From NCBI GenBank assembly GCA_047495785.1, contig JBLDXI010000042.1, positions 806,001 to 870,000 on the forward strand: a DNA stretch of 64,000 bases, read 5' to 3'. Made by a program: the position numbers and the translations under genes. The stretch comes from Lepidodermella squamata (taxonomy: Eukaryota > Gastrotricha). The notes beneath the pieces were generated by a model. That model saw only the letters and a list, made by a program, of their open reading frames with translations, was not told the DNA's origin and made no database searches. Positions 34,166 through 46,180 of this stretch are shown here, in pieces (positions within the stretch are counted from its first letter, which is position 1; every line of letters begins with the position of its first letter).

Positions 34166-36216
34166 TCCAAAAAAAATACCTTCCGCATGTTAGTTGACGT
34201 AAATTGCTGCATTTTTGTTGCACCGGTATAGCCGGTTGTTCTGGCGGTAACTTACCGCCAGTACTTGAACATATGGATATGGTACTGATACTGAATACTG
34301 AAATGGACCTGATTCAATACACTTTATTTGTATACTGCTGAAATGCTGTTTTGTTTTATTACACTCATAGAGAACGTTGTGATCAGAGTGCGCACTCACG
34401 ATGCTAAATTGAAACAAAAAATAAATGAAAAACCCCTCCTTAATTCTAAATGCCGAATTTTTCGAAAACCTTGGATAGCTCTTTTACATGCAAATTTTGA
34501 TTTTTTCGATGATTTTTACTTGAAATCGGCCGTTTTATATTTCTTTCTCATTATATGCATCACGTAGATCCTTTCTCGCTCTATCGCTTCCTGAAAATCC
34601 CACCATGCCGAAATTTTCGTATCATGAGTTATCCGACTTACAAATGCAAACACTTTAGCGACCTGTTGCACCGAAAAACGAGCTGTTCACCTTATCAGAA
34701 GCGTTAATCAGGTGGAATGTTATAGTTATTGCAAAGATCAAGGCACAAGGAGTAAATTGATATATGAACGGCGTTCGTAGCTATCATGGTTGTCGAGAAA
34801 CACAGTCTCTAACTCTTCGACCAAAAATGCAAATTTTCGAAATGCGCTTTCAAAAACCTGAATTATTGGCATACACTCGTAATTTGCTGCACTGCACACA
34901 CTAATGATAACCTCACGCACTCAGTTGTATCTCATTTAGGGTATTTGAAGGTCAGGAATCTAGCTGAAAGCTCAAAACAGCAGACCAAGTTATACCAGTG
35001 TCTCCACAGGAGCCTGAAATTGAATGAGTTTCCCAAGATTCAGTTGCCACACTAGATTCCCCCGTTTTTTGCCGATAATGGAAGCGAGTTATAGGTCTGA
35101 AACCGAAATATTTGGAAAGCTCATATAAAATTAGTTCAGGAAGGCTAAACAACGAACTCAGCACGCTTTGTAATAAAACTGAAAAATCGCTGTAGAAATA
35201 TTTAACTTTCAAAGCTCAATTTTCAATTGCTCCGAAAAATCAGAATAAAATGCGCTGAAGTTCAAGACTCATTTTGCACGCATAGCGTGACCAAAATTAT
35301 GAGTTTTATATATCAGCGGAAAGCTTGTTTCATGAAGAATCTTACAATATCCAAACCGGGACAATGGTAGTTACTAGTAACTGCTAATAGCCCCGTTTAC
35401 TGCTAATAGCGTTAACTGCTAATAGCCTAAGTGAGTGAGGGCGACCTCATAGGGGTATTTCTAATCCTAATTCTATAACTTTGTTTCTACTACAACACTT
35501 TTCCTGTCCCAAATGTGATCCTGCATGTGATCCTGTCCTGCAATTATATGTTGTTTTCCTTATACTTTGTCAAGCTTCCCTCTTTGGGTGTAATAGCTTC
35601 TAAATAAATAAATAAATAGATAAATAAATGGATCGGACATCGGACAGTTTTTTTCGATCGCTTAACTTTTACCGCCTGACGTCATAAAAACAAGCCCAGA
35701 GGTTCCTTCTGCCGCGCTGCCAACGACATGCAGTAGTATTCCCACTCGGATTTTGCCTGTTCGCCACACGTAACCCATAATTGTGGCACCGAAGTTTGTT
35801 GCGACACTCTCGCCATTTCAGTCAAATCAAAAGACTAAAATTACCTGGCTTCATCAAAGCGAGAACAATCGAACAAGGAGATTCAAAATGTCGGTTACTC
35901 AAATCAACTGCAAACAGTCTGGAAATTTCTATACTGTAAAGATTGTTCAGGTGCTTGCTTGCCTTGTCGTGTTGCCTTGTCGTGTTAAGAAGAAAGCCGC
36001 TATTGGAAACTTTCCATTCAAATGTTGTTTGCCATTAGTATGTTAATAAGTTTATTGATCGACATTCTGATTATCCAATGTTAGTTAATGTTTGTTATGA
36101 GGAGTAAATAACATCATGCCATTTGCATTATGTTGTCAAGAGTTAATCTAAAATCAAAATGTCGGTAAGATTGTTGACTAAGATTTTAGACGTCAGTATA
36201 GTCCACAGCCATCGTT
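34166..36216. other. Region without recognisable genes
   Basis: A small triplication of ACTGCTAATAGC lies at about 35379-35426, and an AAATA-type simple repeat at about 35600-35632. The open frame on the plus strand at 35783-36046 has no recognisable domain and is not called. Confidence 0.45.
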
Positions 36217-39200
36217 TTAGCGCATGCCTGGAACTGAGAAAGCGGCGCAATTGATTTCGACGATTCGCAGCTGGCCAAAAGTGAGAACTTGGTTGAAGAT
36301 GTTCACGCAAGACAAACCCCCATTTAGCTGCTCTTGCGGATCGGCCCATGATCTGACATAACGACGATCAATTGGTAAAATTTAGATGACTTATAAACGA
36401 AAACTTACCGGCCTAGAGTGAATTGACCACTTGCTGTGATAAGCCGCTTGCCACCCCCTAGCGGGAAATTTTTCCTGTTAATATACATACCGATGCCATT
36501 GTTTGTCAAATTGTAAGTGACAGCTATTAACGACCACCCGCTTTCCATATTAGCGGAGAGTATAACTGTATCCCTGCCATATGGTCGGACTTTGAAGGAA
36601 GAACTTGGCTCTGCTGTTAATTTGAGTCCCAATGTCGTCCCATCAGGCGCGTATTCAAGTATCGTCTTGTTCTCTTGCTCTGAAATCGTGGCGAAAAGAG
36701 TTAAGGTGACACTGCCGGTGGTCAGCTTTACTTTCTCAGCATTCACAACTATAGGATCACTAGATGAGTAAACGAAGGCAGTGTTCGCTACGCCAAAAGG
36801 CCCCTCAGCTTGTGCGAGGGTTGTGCTTGGAGGCGTTGCATCGGCTCTAGGGTCGACAACGTCGTTGAAATCAGACACCAGCGGCCAAATGGCTATGTTA
36901 GAAGGCAAGAGGGCGGTCAATGCTTCAGGAAGCCAAGTTTTCGCGGCGTGAATTTGTAGACACCTCTTCCTCAGAATCCATAATTGAGGCATCGATAGAG
37001 CTAGATCGAAAATCGATAGGCAAGTTATTTGGCCTTGAAGACGACTGGTGTCGGCGATATTTGACCCAACATTCATTTGATTGCTCGAAATGACTTGCGG
37101 TGAAACAGGCCACACAAAACTTAGGCCGTCGCAAACAATTGTCGCTTGATTCAATATCCTGTCGTATGAGATCGCGATGAAGACCCAGGTTTGAGCCCGG
37201 CTTATTGACTTGCAATTGAACGTATTTGAAGAATTGTCACTCCCTGTCAACAACAATTAATGCTGCGAGCACTACAGATTAAGTGATAAGAGATTACAGG
37301 TGACTCGAATCGACGCTTACTGTAAATTTACCAAATTCGAAAGATGAGACGACCTAGCTAATTGCTAATAATGACAAAATTGGTGAGCTTTGAGATGGAA
37401 ATACGAAAAGTAATCAATTGAAGGCTACTTTGCCCCATTTTTCGAGGTATAATTTCTGTAGCCCGGGTTAGTATTTCGGTAACTATTTTAGATCCTAAAT
37501 TCACCTGCGTTTATTTTCAAATCGTTCGACCCAGGATTGTAATAGATTTGGAATAGCGTTGAGTCGAACTCAATGACTGGCATATCGGTTTGAGAGATTG
37601 CCGCAAAGCCGACGTAAGCAGAGATTGTGAATGAACTGACGAGCACGAGCTTGCTAGCTGCAACTTGCACATAACCGGTTGAGTTTCCGACAGACAGTGC
37701 TGCGTTGGGATAGCCGAATGGTCCAGTTACATAAGATGGAGAGGAGGCACCAACGACCGCAGTTCCAATATTATTGCCGCTGATATCGCGGATGCCGTAT
37801 TCCTGCGTTAGAGGGAAAAAGGCCAGATCGAGGGGTATCCCGAAAGGATTCTCTGTAAGAGGAAGTTAAGTCTCCGTGAAGATTTATTATCAATCAAACT
37901 CACGCTGGTGGCACTCTTCCATGGTGGCGAATATGGTGCCATTGGCTTGCGTCTAAATTGCCACAATATGAAAACTCGTATTCACAATAGATCATTCTTA
38001 CCATATTTTGAGGACAGTTATCCGCCACGGAAATGCACATGACCGCCATCAGGAGCTGATTTGTGCATAGCTTGTACTAAAGAAATTTGTATTATTTTAT
38101 ATTGTTTTTTCTGCAATTTACAGTTGAAAAGTTGGGAAATTTAGATTATTCTTAAAACAACTACTTGCGCAAGCGAGCGAACTCAATTTCTTTAAATTTG
38201 AACATTGGTTCGTTTACCATGCTTTCGAGTTATCTCTTTAGAAAATGTTATTTTTCAAGCAATTACCCGAATTTCTGTTGCCTCCATCTTACAGGCGTCG
38301 TGATTTTCCTTGAAGGACGTTGAGCTGCGATAGACTGCACCCTAACATCAAGAAATGGCGTCACAAGTCCGTTATCGAGTTGAATTACTTGCTTACCCGG
38401 GTACCTTTGGGAAAGACTCCATAGCACTGTTTCCCATTGCTTGTGTCACATCGGACTGCTCTCTATCAATAGGCGTAATCAACAAATGCGATCAGTCATC
38501 ATCAAACAACAAATTAATACAAAATGTACGAATTTCGAAAATGACAAAAAACTACGATGAAGGAATAGGCCATAGAGAACGGGGTCACTATCTTCTTCAT
38601 CTCTGGAAATTTGAATGATGGGATAATTAAATAAATAGTCAAAAATAATTGGATTTAATCTGGAAATAATATACCCTCAATAATCCCACTGATTTATGTT
38701 CACCTAAATTATTAGGGTATCAGGGGAAGCGAATTTTGAAACCTTTTCCCTCTATTATACCGCAACCCATGCTTAAAAATGAGCGCAAATAGCCTCATAT
38801 CGTATACTGATGGAAATATGGAAAAAGAGATCAACCATCAATCAATCTTCTTACATACCTTGCCGTTTCTCCAAAAATGTGTTCCGAGACACACGGGGAA
38901 GTCCAGCGAATAGAGCAGAGGAAGATCTACTCAGTTCACTCACAATTTTAGCGATTCAAAAACGACCCATCGCCGAAAGAAATTCGAGAAAATTGGCAAT
39001 TTTACGCATAAAAACAATGAAGAGCAAAAATTCAAATTTATCAACTTTTTTATGGTGGATTTTTTCACTCGATATTTAAAATTAATTCGTTGCCATTACG
39101 AGATAGGAAGTTTCCTCTCTGATCACTACGTTCTCTATGAAATAGGCATTCGATTTTGGGGTGAATAAAATAGAAGACAGTTTCAAGTAGGAAAGGCGAA

Positions 39201-41083
39201 GAATTATAGCCGGAAGAAAAAAAATAAAAGCTTTTATTTGTAATTTTCCAGCAAAAAATTCTCGCGAATAAGACATCGCACCCCCGATTCAAAAGAAGTT
39301 CGAAAAATACAGGCACATGAAATATCAAAAGAGCCAGTAAAGTTCTTTTTCAGTTCTTTTTCAGCCAACTTTTGAATCGGTCGAATTAGTACACTTTTGT
39401 GGTTAAGTATTCGGATAAAAAATCTCAATTATAAAACTGAGCCTACCACTTCTTTCAATTTTTTCAGATGTTAAAAAGGAATGATCAAATTAACGAAAAG
39501 AACTAAAATTAACTGATTAAATTAGGAAAAAATAATCGAATGATTGGATTTGTGAAATAATTCCAGGTCAGAATTTCGGCTTGACATCATATTTAAAATT
39601 GATACCCCACTAAGACAGTTTGCTTTGTTGGCGAACGTCGCTGACGAAAATTCTCGAGTTTCAACCCCAGACTGGCAGCCCGTTGTCTCGAGGCGGCAAT
39701 CAATGAAGCTCCCGTTAGACGAACTAAAACACCTGACATGCGGCTTCTCGCTGTCTGGAACTTGTACTGTCACGTGCATGATAAAATCATGATTCAATAA
39801 TTTCCAATTCAGGAAACCTACATGAGGTGCCAGTCATGCAGAGAGTTAAATTTGCGTACGAGCTGTCAACGAGCTTTGAAAATAAGAACAGAAATTAAGA
39901 TCAGCTCAATGAGCATCAATTGTTGCAAACCCAGTTCTCAGGACAGGCGAAGCTGGTTGGGACACATGTTTTCACCACCCCGTTGTCCGAGCATCGTTTG
40001 AAAGGTTGATTCTGAATGTTAAAAGAGTGAATTATAATGTATATTTCAGCACTGGTGAAATTACTGCAAATATCGATTTCGCGTTATTACAAGCGGCCAA
40101 GCTGTCCTTCAGCGACGTATTCCTGAACCAATCGAGCTAAAAGTTCAATACAATCATAATAACAAAATAGTAGATAGAGCTTGAAATTTACCTCGATTTC
40201 TCTGTCAGCAGCTGGTTCGCCAGTTAATTTACAGCTGCCAAGGCCGGGATTGCAACGTGGCGTTAGAGCGCCGTATTTGTAGCACATTTTAGCATTCTAA
40301 ATTTGAGATGATTCAAACAAATTACAGTATCGAGACCTGAATTTCGATTTCTTACCCCTGATCGGCACGATGTCAAATCTGGGAATAATGGGCCCCACTG
40401 TTTTAAAAGAATTATTAACAATGAAATAAAAAGTGGAAAAATATCTCAAAAAATTAATCAAATTGATTTTGATTTATTTAATGAAAAAAGTCAATCTTTC
40501 GTTAGAATTTATGGTTGATTTTTCATCTTGCCAAAAAAGACACCTGGCAAGATGAAAAAAGATTACCGTAGAGCGGTACAATTTTGAACAGGGTACAACT
40601 TTGAACATTTTTTCAAAAGTACAATTTTTAACGAACGTTTGCATTGAAAAAAATGAAAGTGTTCAAAATTGTACTTTCGTGAGTGTGAAGTACAATTTTG
40701 AACATTAACGAAATTTTCAATGCAAACGTTCGTTAAAAATTGTACTTTTGAAAAAATGTTCAAAGTTGTACCGCTCTACGGTAAACAGATTTTAGGAACT
40801 AATTATCAAATATTAAATGGAAAAGGAGCGTATCAAAGGTGGAAAACATTAACGCCCCTTGTCCTTTCAATACTCCATTTTTATCAATGAAATAAAAAAT
40901 TCTCCATGAATGAAATATTTGCTAATTAAATACCTGGTACTCGGTGATGGGATCACAGGTAGGGTTGTTATCGCGGCACGAAGCGAATGCGTTGTTCGTC
41001 ACCTGGAAGCACCGCTTGAAGACCTGGCCGGACGCCTGACTAATACAAAAGATCGAGTAAACTGTTAAAATAAATGCTCTCAT
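36217..41083 (-). CDS. Two-module cysteine-rich secreted protein with two LamG domains
   Basis: I join two exon blocks into one gene. The 5' block has exon 1 (40934-41083, signal peptide then FKRCFQVTNNAF), exon 2 (40356-40397, WGPLFPDLTSC), exon 3 (40192-40296, KMCYKYGALTPRC), then exons near 40090, 39960 and 39850, and one ending in CLSG at about 39600. The 3' block starts with an exon around VRCDTSNGKQCYG (about 38410-38475). It continues with a GAVYRSSTSFKENHDAC exon, YKLCTNQLLMAVMC, TQANGTIFATMEEC, LamG-1 (near 37500-37855, DLAFFPLTQEYGIRDISGN), the LamG-2 exon (about 36407-37250) and a last exon ending VPGMR. All junctions are phase-compatible and follow the order of family exon types, giving exactly two modules. 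The joining intron is about 1.1 kb. The alternative is two separate partial genes. Confidence 0.72.
40566..40781. mobile_element. TA-flanked MITE in the first intron of the two-module gene
   Basis: The inverted termini CCGTAGAGCGGTACAA / TTGTACCGCTCTACGG are flanked by TA on both sides (40564-40565 and 40782-40783). The arms extend over most of the 216 bp, with a short duplication in the left arm. TA duplication suggests a Tc1/mariner-mobilised MITE. Confidence 0.9.
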
Positions 41084-41319
41084 TGCTGTTATAATTTGAA
41101 AAGTAATGGATGAAAGAGTGGAAAATATCTGACGATTAACTGCTTATGCTTGGCTCGTGGCACGAGGCACGCGTTTCGATTTGTTTTCAAAACATATAGT
41201 GAGATATTTATCGCCATTGAAAAAATTACACATCATAAAAACACCAATAGCGGAAATGTCGAATTTTTTAAAATCAGCTGAAATCTTCCGGTCACGAAAT
41301 TTTTATCTGATCGCCAGCC

Positions 41320-41536
41320 GCTTATTTTGACCAGGATGTGTTTGGACCCATATAAATTGAATTTCTTACGATTATCCCGACAGCTTTTGCGCATACGGGT
41401 GACTATTCCCCCGATGTTTATTGCCGTATTTGATTTTGAAATCCGTGAAATCAATATTTTTAGCTCCGATCAAATCTTTGTTTCTTGAAATCAATCCCTG
41501 ATATCAAATCACTGCCAAAAAAGGTCTAAAATCGTA
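41320..41536 (+). mobile_element. Truncated relative of the 27634-28173 hAT element
   Basis: A run sharing TTGCGCATACGG, ATTGCCGTATTTGATTTTGA and GAAATCAATCCCTG aligns with the interior of the element in copy D. Both ends with the CAGTGTTGGGG repeats are missing. It lies upstream of the two-module gene and appears to be an old remnant. Confidence 0.7.
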
Positions 41537-41710
41537 ATTAGAACAATTAGTGGGTGGCAAGTCGGTTATTCTGCACCACAAGTTATGCAACTGAAACCAT
41601 GAAACCATTATCCCAATGCCAAGGCTAATTTTAATCGGTATAGCAGATCAATAACAGCAGATCACAGCGCAAGCAATGCAGAATCTCTCATTCTTCGTCA
41701 CGTTCAGTCT

Positions 41711-42493
41711 CTACAGCTTTCTGTTAGACCTCCTCGTCTTTCGCGTGGTGGCAGCCGGCCAGTTCGACGAGTCATCGCGGCGCGTAGTCGACCAGCCAAG
41801 CGTTGAGCCTGGATTCGTTGCAGCTGGTTTGTCACTTGACGGACCGGCACTTGCCGTGCCCCAGTTTGTCGAGCCTTGCGGGCCAGAGGTTGAAACAGGG
41901 CGGCTACTGGACCCGCCACTGTTCCCTCCAGAATTTGATGTCGTGGACCAATTGTTATTAGTCGACCCGGCTGGAGTAGAGCTGGGACCCGGATTCGACT
42001 GACGGCTAGTCGTTGCTGGGAGGTTGTTAGTAGTTGAAACTGGGGGGTTATTTGAGCTGGCGCCGCCGGGGGTCGATGACACAGCAGGCCAGCTATTGCT
42101 CGCCGTCGACCACGGTTTCTGAGTGCTGGACCCAACGCTCGGCGAGTTCTTCGTAAAACACGTGCCTTGCACGCATTGATCGCCCACACGGCACAAATAT
42201 GTGCCAGTGCTACCGTCGCACTTGCCAATTGCATAAGCGCCAACATCATCATTCGCCGGGTTCTTGGTGGCGCAGATTCCGCCGACGCATTTGTCATAGT
42301 AGAAGCAATCGCTTGTGTACTTGCATCGGCCATAGGTCCAAGCCCCAGTTGACGAATAGCAAAGTTTACTGACGCACTGGTCACCGGGTAAACAGTCGGT
42401 GTTGAATGTACAACTGGCGTAGTAGTACTGCGGCCCAGCGCTAACAAAGCCCAATGCCGCGAAACACAAAATCAAGCCGTTAATTAGATGCAT
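41711..42493 (-). CDS. Secreted protein with three 4-Cys units and a Ser/Thr-rich mucin-like tail
   Basis: A single-exon frame of 260 codons starts with a clear signal peptide (MHLINGLILCFAALGFVSAG). Residues of roughly 22-110 hold three units with the pattern C-x5-C-x5-C-x4-C, the third with a longer first gap. This resembles the EB-module or other small disulfide folds of invertebrate secreted proteins; I cannot pick a family with confidence. From about residue 115 to the end the protein is Ser, Thr, Pro, Gly and Asn rich, with repeats such as STTSN and AATT, as expected for an O-glycosylated mucin-like stalk. The tail ends in a basic TRKTRRSNRKL. I chose the inner ATG at 42493 because the upstream extension would put charged residues ahead of the signal peptide. 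Likely extracellular; function unknown. Confidence 0.8.
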   Translation of the reverse strand: MHLINGLILCFAALGFVSAGPQYYYASCTFNTDCLPGDQCVSKLCYSSTGAWTYGRCKYTSDCFYYDKCVGGICATKNPANDDVGAYAIGKCDGSTGTYLCRVGDQCVQGTCFTKNSPSVGSSTQKPWSTASNSWPAVSSTPGGASSNNPPVSTTNNLPATTSRQSNPGPSSTPAGSTNNNWSTTSNSGGNSGGSSSRPVSTSGPQGSTNWGTASAGPSSDKPAATNPGSTLGWSTTRRDDSSNWPAATTRKTRRSNRKL

Positions 42494-42852
42494 TTCAATT
42501 TCTCTCTGCAACAGCACACAGAGGCTCTTTTATTGGCAATATAGGCGTGTCCGATGGGCGTTTTAGCAGACCTACTTAGGTGTTCCATGCACATTTCTGT
42601 AATCAGTAGCTATCCTGTTTTCCCAGAATGGCAACCTTATCGCGATATAGGTGTATTGCCCCGGGCTATTACGTGACACGAATTCGATATAAAACCGCAA
42701 TTAACGTTCTATAACATGGCGCCATAGAGTTCATGTGAAATTTAACCGACAATGACCGATATTTATGAGGGCGTGTCACAAACTAGTGTTTCAGACGGTT
42801 TTTTTTAACTGGTGTAGTCGGCCCACTTGAATCATAAGGAATGTAAGATAAG

Positions 42853-43066
42853 GACCCAGCCTGGCAGCCAGTTGTCTCGAGGCGGCAATCGATGAAGGAT
42901 TAAGCCCCCGTTATTTAGACGAGCTGAAGCACCTGACATGCGGCTTTTCGGTGTCTGAAACTTGTACTGTTACGTGTATCATAAACCAAGTAATTCAAAT
43001 AATTGTAAATTCAGGAAACCTACATTTGGTGCCTGCCTTGCTGAGACTTAAAATGGTGTCGAGCTA
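42853..43066 (-). pseudogene. Decayed fragment of two-module family gene
   Basis: The minus strand shows relics of two exons seen at 39600-39900 in the intact gene: a degraded linker exon (about 43015-43066) and the HVRCF...GC exon (about 42853-42968). The latter has about 20 extra bases near 42898-42919 that break the frame. No other exons are present. It is a second dead copy, like that at 1070-1344. Confidence 0.7.
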
Positions 43067-44341
43067 TAAAACAATGTATTCGGTCGTTCGTGGACCCAAA
43101 AAATCGACCTTGGATGCAATTTATTTATTTGTAAAATATTTAAATGTTAAATTTATTTTCTAATATTAAAAATTTCAACATCGGTCAAAAAGAATCATGG
43201 GTCCAAAGAAAATCAGATCTACGGGTTACGTAATAGCTACGGTCAAATCGATAGTACCATTCGATAGCGCTTGTCGAATTTACTAATCGAATATTTAATC
43301 TCTATTTAAGCCCTATCACAAATCCATAACCATGAAAAACTTAAAAAACACATTTTTCCCATACTAAATTGCGTAGGTCTGGGTCCAAGAATTATTTTCT
43401 TCGGGACGCAATGTAAGAAAGGGAGTGGCTGCCCCGGTGTTGGTTGTAATGCTTTTTACACTCCGCTTGATGAGAGGTTCATTTTGACACCAAAATCAAC
43501 CCGATAGGAGAAAGTAAACAAATTTGTGCCCTATTATAGAACGACCGAATTCCTGATTCCAGAACCAAACAAGCTAAAAAAAGTTGATAAAATTCGCGGT
43601 TGATTCTTGGGCATAGTACCGCACCGAAGGCGCTGAAAATCGCCAGTTCTTCGGAATTTTAGCGGATTCCTGAATATTCTGCTGAATATTCAAAAAACTG
43701 GCACTTCTTACACAGCGAATCCGGTGGCAATGTGTTTTGGATTAGTGGGATGGGCGTTGAGTTCGTTTGAGCCTATCGCCCTATCGTTGCTCGCTTCTAA
43801 TTCTGTACCTTCCAGCGTATCGTTAGCGTCGTTGAAAAACTCGGATTTAGGCTACTTGGTCACGGGTGACAAGTAAAAATTCTTTCATTGCTTCTTTATT
43901 TACGTTAAAAAGCCGCTTCTACCCGTGACCAACCGTGACCAAGTAGCCTAAATCCGAGTTTTTCAACGACGCTAACGATATCTGGTCAAAAGTAGGGACT
44001 ATTTCGGGATAATCGTGCTGGGAAAACCGCATTTGTATAGGAAGTAGAAATGTGCCGTGTGCCGAAAAGTTGCGCTGAAAACAAAAGGATAATGAATTCA
44101 CCAAGCTCTCCTAATCATCTTCAAAATTACCGAAACATGATTCATGATTGGGCTGGTGCAGCCACAATTACAATAACACATAGCATTTATTGGTCAAGGA
44201 AAAACTTCGGCGAAAAGGATACATGCTATTTAATATAACATAATATTAATGATTTATGTGAATCTTCAAAGATGACGGCTTGGCAAAGAAGACATGATGA
44301 GCAATTCGATCACGCAACAGTCAAATAAATAAGTGCCAGTT
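43067..44341. other. Intergenic stretch with a foldback hairpin
   Basis: The only structure seen is an inverted repeat with arms 43819-43867 and 43921-43979, reading ATCGTTAGCGTCGTTGAAAA... The arms are perfect except for a 10-bp internal duplication in the right arm (GACCAACCGT). No gene is recognised. Confidence 0.7.
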
Positions 44342-44795
44342 CTAACGCATGCCAGGAATCGTGAAAGCAGCGCAGTTAATTTCCACCATTCGCTGTTGTT
44401 GAAAAGTCAATCCGCCACTGAATAAATTCAGGCAGGCAATGCTTCTCATTAGCGGCTCAGCCGGAGCCGCCCAAGACCTTAAGGAAAAAGGGAAAAGAAA
44501 TAACACCATAACAATAACATCAACAGCCAAAATGAGAACTCCAAGGCTAACCGGGCCAAGCTGAATGCTCCGCTTTTTGTTACCGGTTGCGTTGCAACCG
44601 AAAGGGTGGCAGCAACTCTGTCGCAGGTGGCAGTTGATAAGGTGACTGTGCCACTTACAGTAAAAACGAATGTCAAAAAACGCCACTGGAAGTTCAAAGG
44701 ACACGTGACATCTAAAAAAACGGCGCCATCAGTCGTGATACGGAATATTTGGTCGGTATGAGCCAGGATTTTCAGACCCAGTGTGCGAAGTAGGA
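44342..44795 (-). pseudogene. 3' fragment of a LamG family gene
   Basis: The last exon (44342 to about 44476) encodes EPLMRSIACLNLF...EINCAAFTIPGMR and a stop. It is preceded by a normal-looking intron and by the second half of LamG-2 (LGLKILAHTDQIF, FQWRFLTFVF). Homology stops abruptly at about 44780, where an unrelated GTGCGAAGTAGGATCC sequence begins. The 5' 90% of the gene is absent. It could be the lost tail of copy H, which lacks its 3' end and lies upstream in the same orientation, but the distance of about 8 kb makes this speculative. Confidence 0.8.
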
Positions 44796-44799
44796 TCCG

Positions 44800-45040
44800 G
44801 GAGCTGAGGTGTTTTCGACCTCAAAGGGTCCCTCCCTGTGGCCTTCATCTGATTGGAGTCCCGGAGCTTGGGTACTTCTCACCCTGGTTTTACGCGAACG
44901 ATTTTCAATTTTTAGCGCCAGCCCTGATTTGACCCGAAAATACCCCGATTATAGTTCGCGCACTGCCAACTATTAAATTGTCACTTCAAATGAAAAGGCT
45001 GTTCGCGCTATGGCTCCAGCAGGAGTAAATACCGAAATCT
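44800..45040. other. Spacer, possible hAT-end debris
   Basis: CAGTGTGCGAAGTAGGATCC near 44778 and TTCGCGCACTG near 44955-44965 look like two inverted ends of a small element, but no matching target duplication is visible. Nothing coding is seen. Confidence 0.35.
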
Positions 45041-45248
45041 ACCTTCTACGGCCCCACAAAGGCGGAATCAAACGCGACACCTTGTCGAATAACAACTGCG
45101 AAAATGGAGCTCAGCTGGGCGCTATGTGTCGCGAATTTTCGTGATAAGAAAAAAAGCTGTAGGCGCGCATTGTACTGGCAAACTCGCAAGCTCAGCACCC
45201 AGCACCTACCATTCCCGCGCTTTCGATAATATGTGGGGCAATTATTGA
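45041..45248 (+). repeat. Direct repeat, copy 1, downstream of the knottin-like gene
   Basis: About 207 bp, nearly identical to 46181-46387. The shared blocks include ACGGCCCCACAAAGGCGG and CGCTATGTGTCGCGAATTTT. The two copies bracket the small cysteine-rich gene and its promoter. Confidence 0.92.
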
Positions 45249-45698
45249 CTTTAGTTGTTTAACAAGAGCAAATTGAAACAAACCAATCTTTCCGCGATTA
45301 CGCAAGGGCTCTTCCTGCCTCATTTGGTGAATAACATTGAAATTTCGAACTTGAGCGCACATTTGATCATTAATGAGAGTCGGGCATGAAGCTTTTCCGG
45401 TCTCCACGTTTTAGATTCTGAAATAATTCGGCGAGGCCGCTTCACAGGATTCATACTGAATTGCTTTGTTATGAAATGGTATTGAATGCAATTTAATTGC
45501 TATCAGGGTGCGGAGTACAGGGGTGCTGAGGTGTCGCGATTGTACACATAGCTGACTGTACACATACAAGCAAATTTGTTTGCAGCTTATTTTACTGTTT
45601 CTTATTTCTATACTGTTCAACATTTAGCTATGATATTTGTATTTTAGCCATGAGTCTTCTTTCTCGTGTTGTGACCTTTGTCATTGTACGTCGAGCTT

Positions 45699-46100
45699 TT
45701 ATTCGCATCTGCAGACGTTATGGAATCCAGACCATTCAGGCTTCCTGGAAATGAAAGCATTATAGTTGAGTAGTCCAAAAATCATGGTCAAACTTACAGG
45801 CCTTCACAGCAAGGCGTACCGCCGCGGCAGTCTTCATACAACCCGGCGCATGCTGGTTTATCGGCATTAGGTTTGCCGCAGGTGCATTTGGCCCAGTAGC
45901 CGAGTACACGTTGAACGCTAAAATTTATATGAAATAGGTTTCAAGAACGAAAAAGTACTGGAAAGGCGGTCTTACAGTCCTGGGCAACAGTATTCCTCAA
46001 GGCAGCTTTCTCCTACACCAGCACAACCTTCAGCGATTGCTGAAGGAACGATTGCAGCGACGCAAGCAAAAATGGCAAAAATAGCGACAGCGCGGTTCAT
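45699..46100 (-). CDS. Small secreted peptide with two cystine-knot-like domains
   Basis: There are three exons: 45976-46100, a middle exon ending near 45802, and a last exon ending at 45699. The start at 46100 gives a signal peptide MNRAVAIFAIFACVAAIVPS. The mature part has two units, each with six cysteines in the order C-x6-C-x(4-5)-C-C-x(n)-C-x-C, the second ending the protein. This spacing is that of inhibitor-cystine-knot peptides, which serve as enzyme inhibitors, antimicrobial peptides, hormones or venom components in different animals. Nothing here tells which. Both introns are short with standard splice sites. A TATA box lies upstream. The gene is bracketed by a 207-bp direct repeat, suggesting a past tandem duplication. 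Confidence 0.8.
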
Positions 46101-46154
46101 TTTGAATATTGTAATAACGTGATTATGACTTTATAATATGATGTAATACATGGA

Positions 46155-46164
46155 CCTTTATATA
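46155..46164 (-). promoter_or_regulatory. TATA box of the knottin-like gene
   Basis: TATATAAAGG on the minus strand, 55-64 bp upstream of the start codon. The distal direct-repeat copy starts about 17 bp further upstream. Confidence 0.6.
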
Positions 46165-46180
46165 GCCTACATCATAGGTT

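Noticed and set aside
35783-36046. 87-codon frame on the plus strand
   Set aside because: No signal peptide, domain or splice support; composition is like the surrounding non-coding DNA.
36217-38480. Reading this block as a separate, 5'-truncated LamG gene
   Set aside because: The upstream block at 39600-41083 supplies exactly the missing exon types in compatible phase, so a single gene is the simpler reading.
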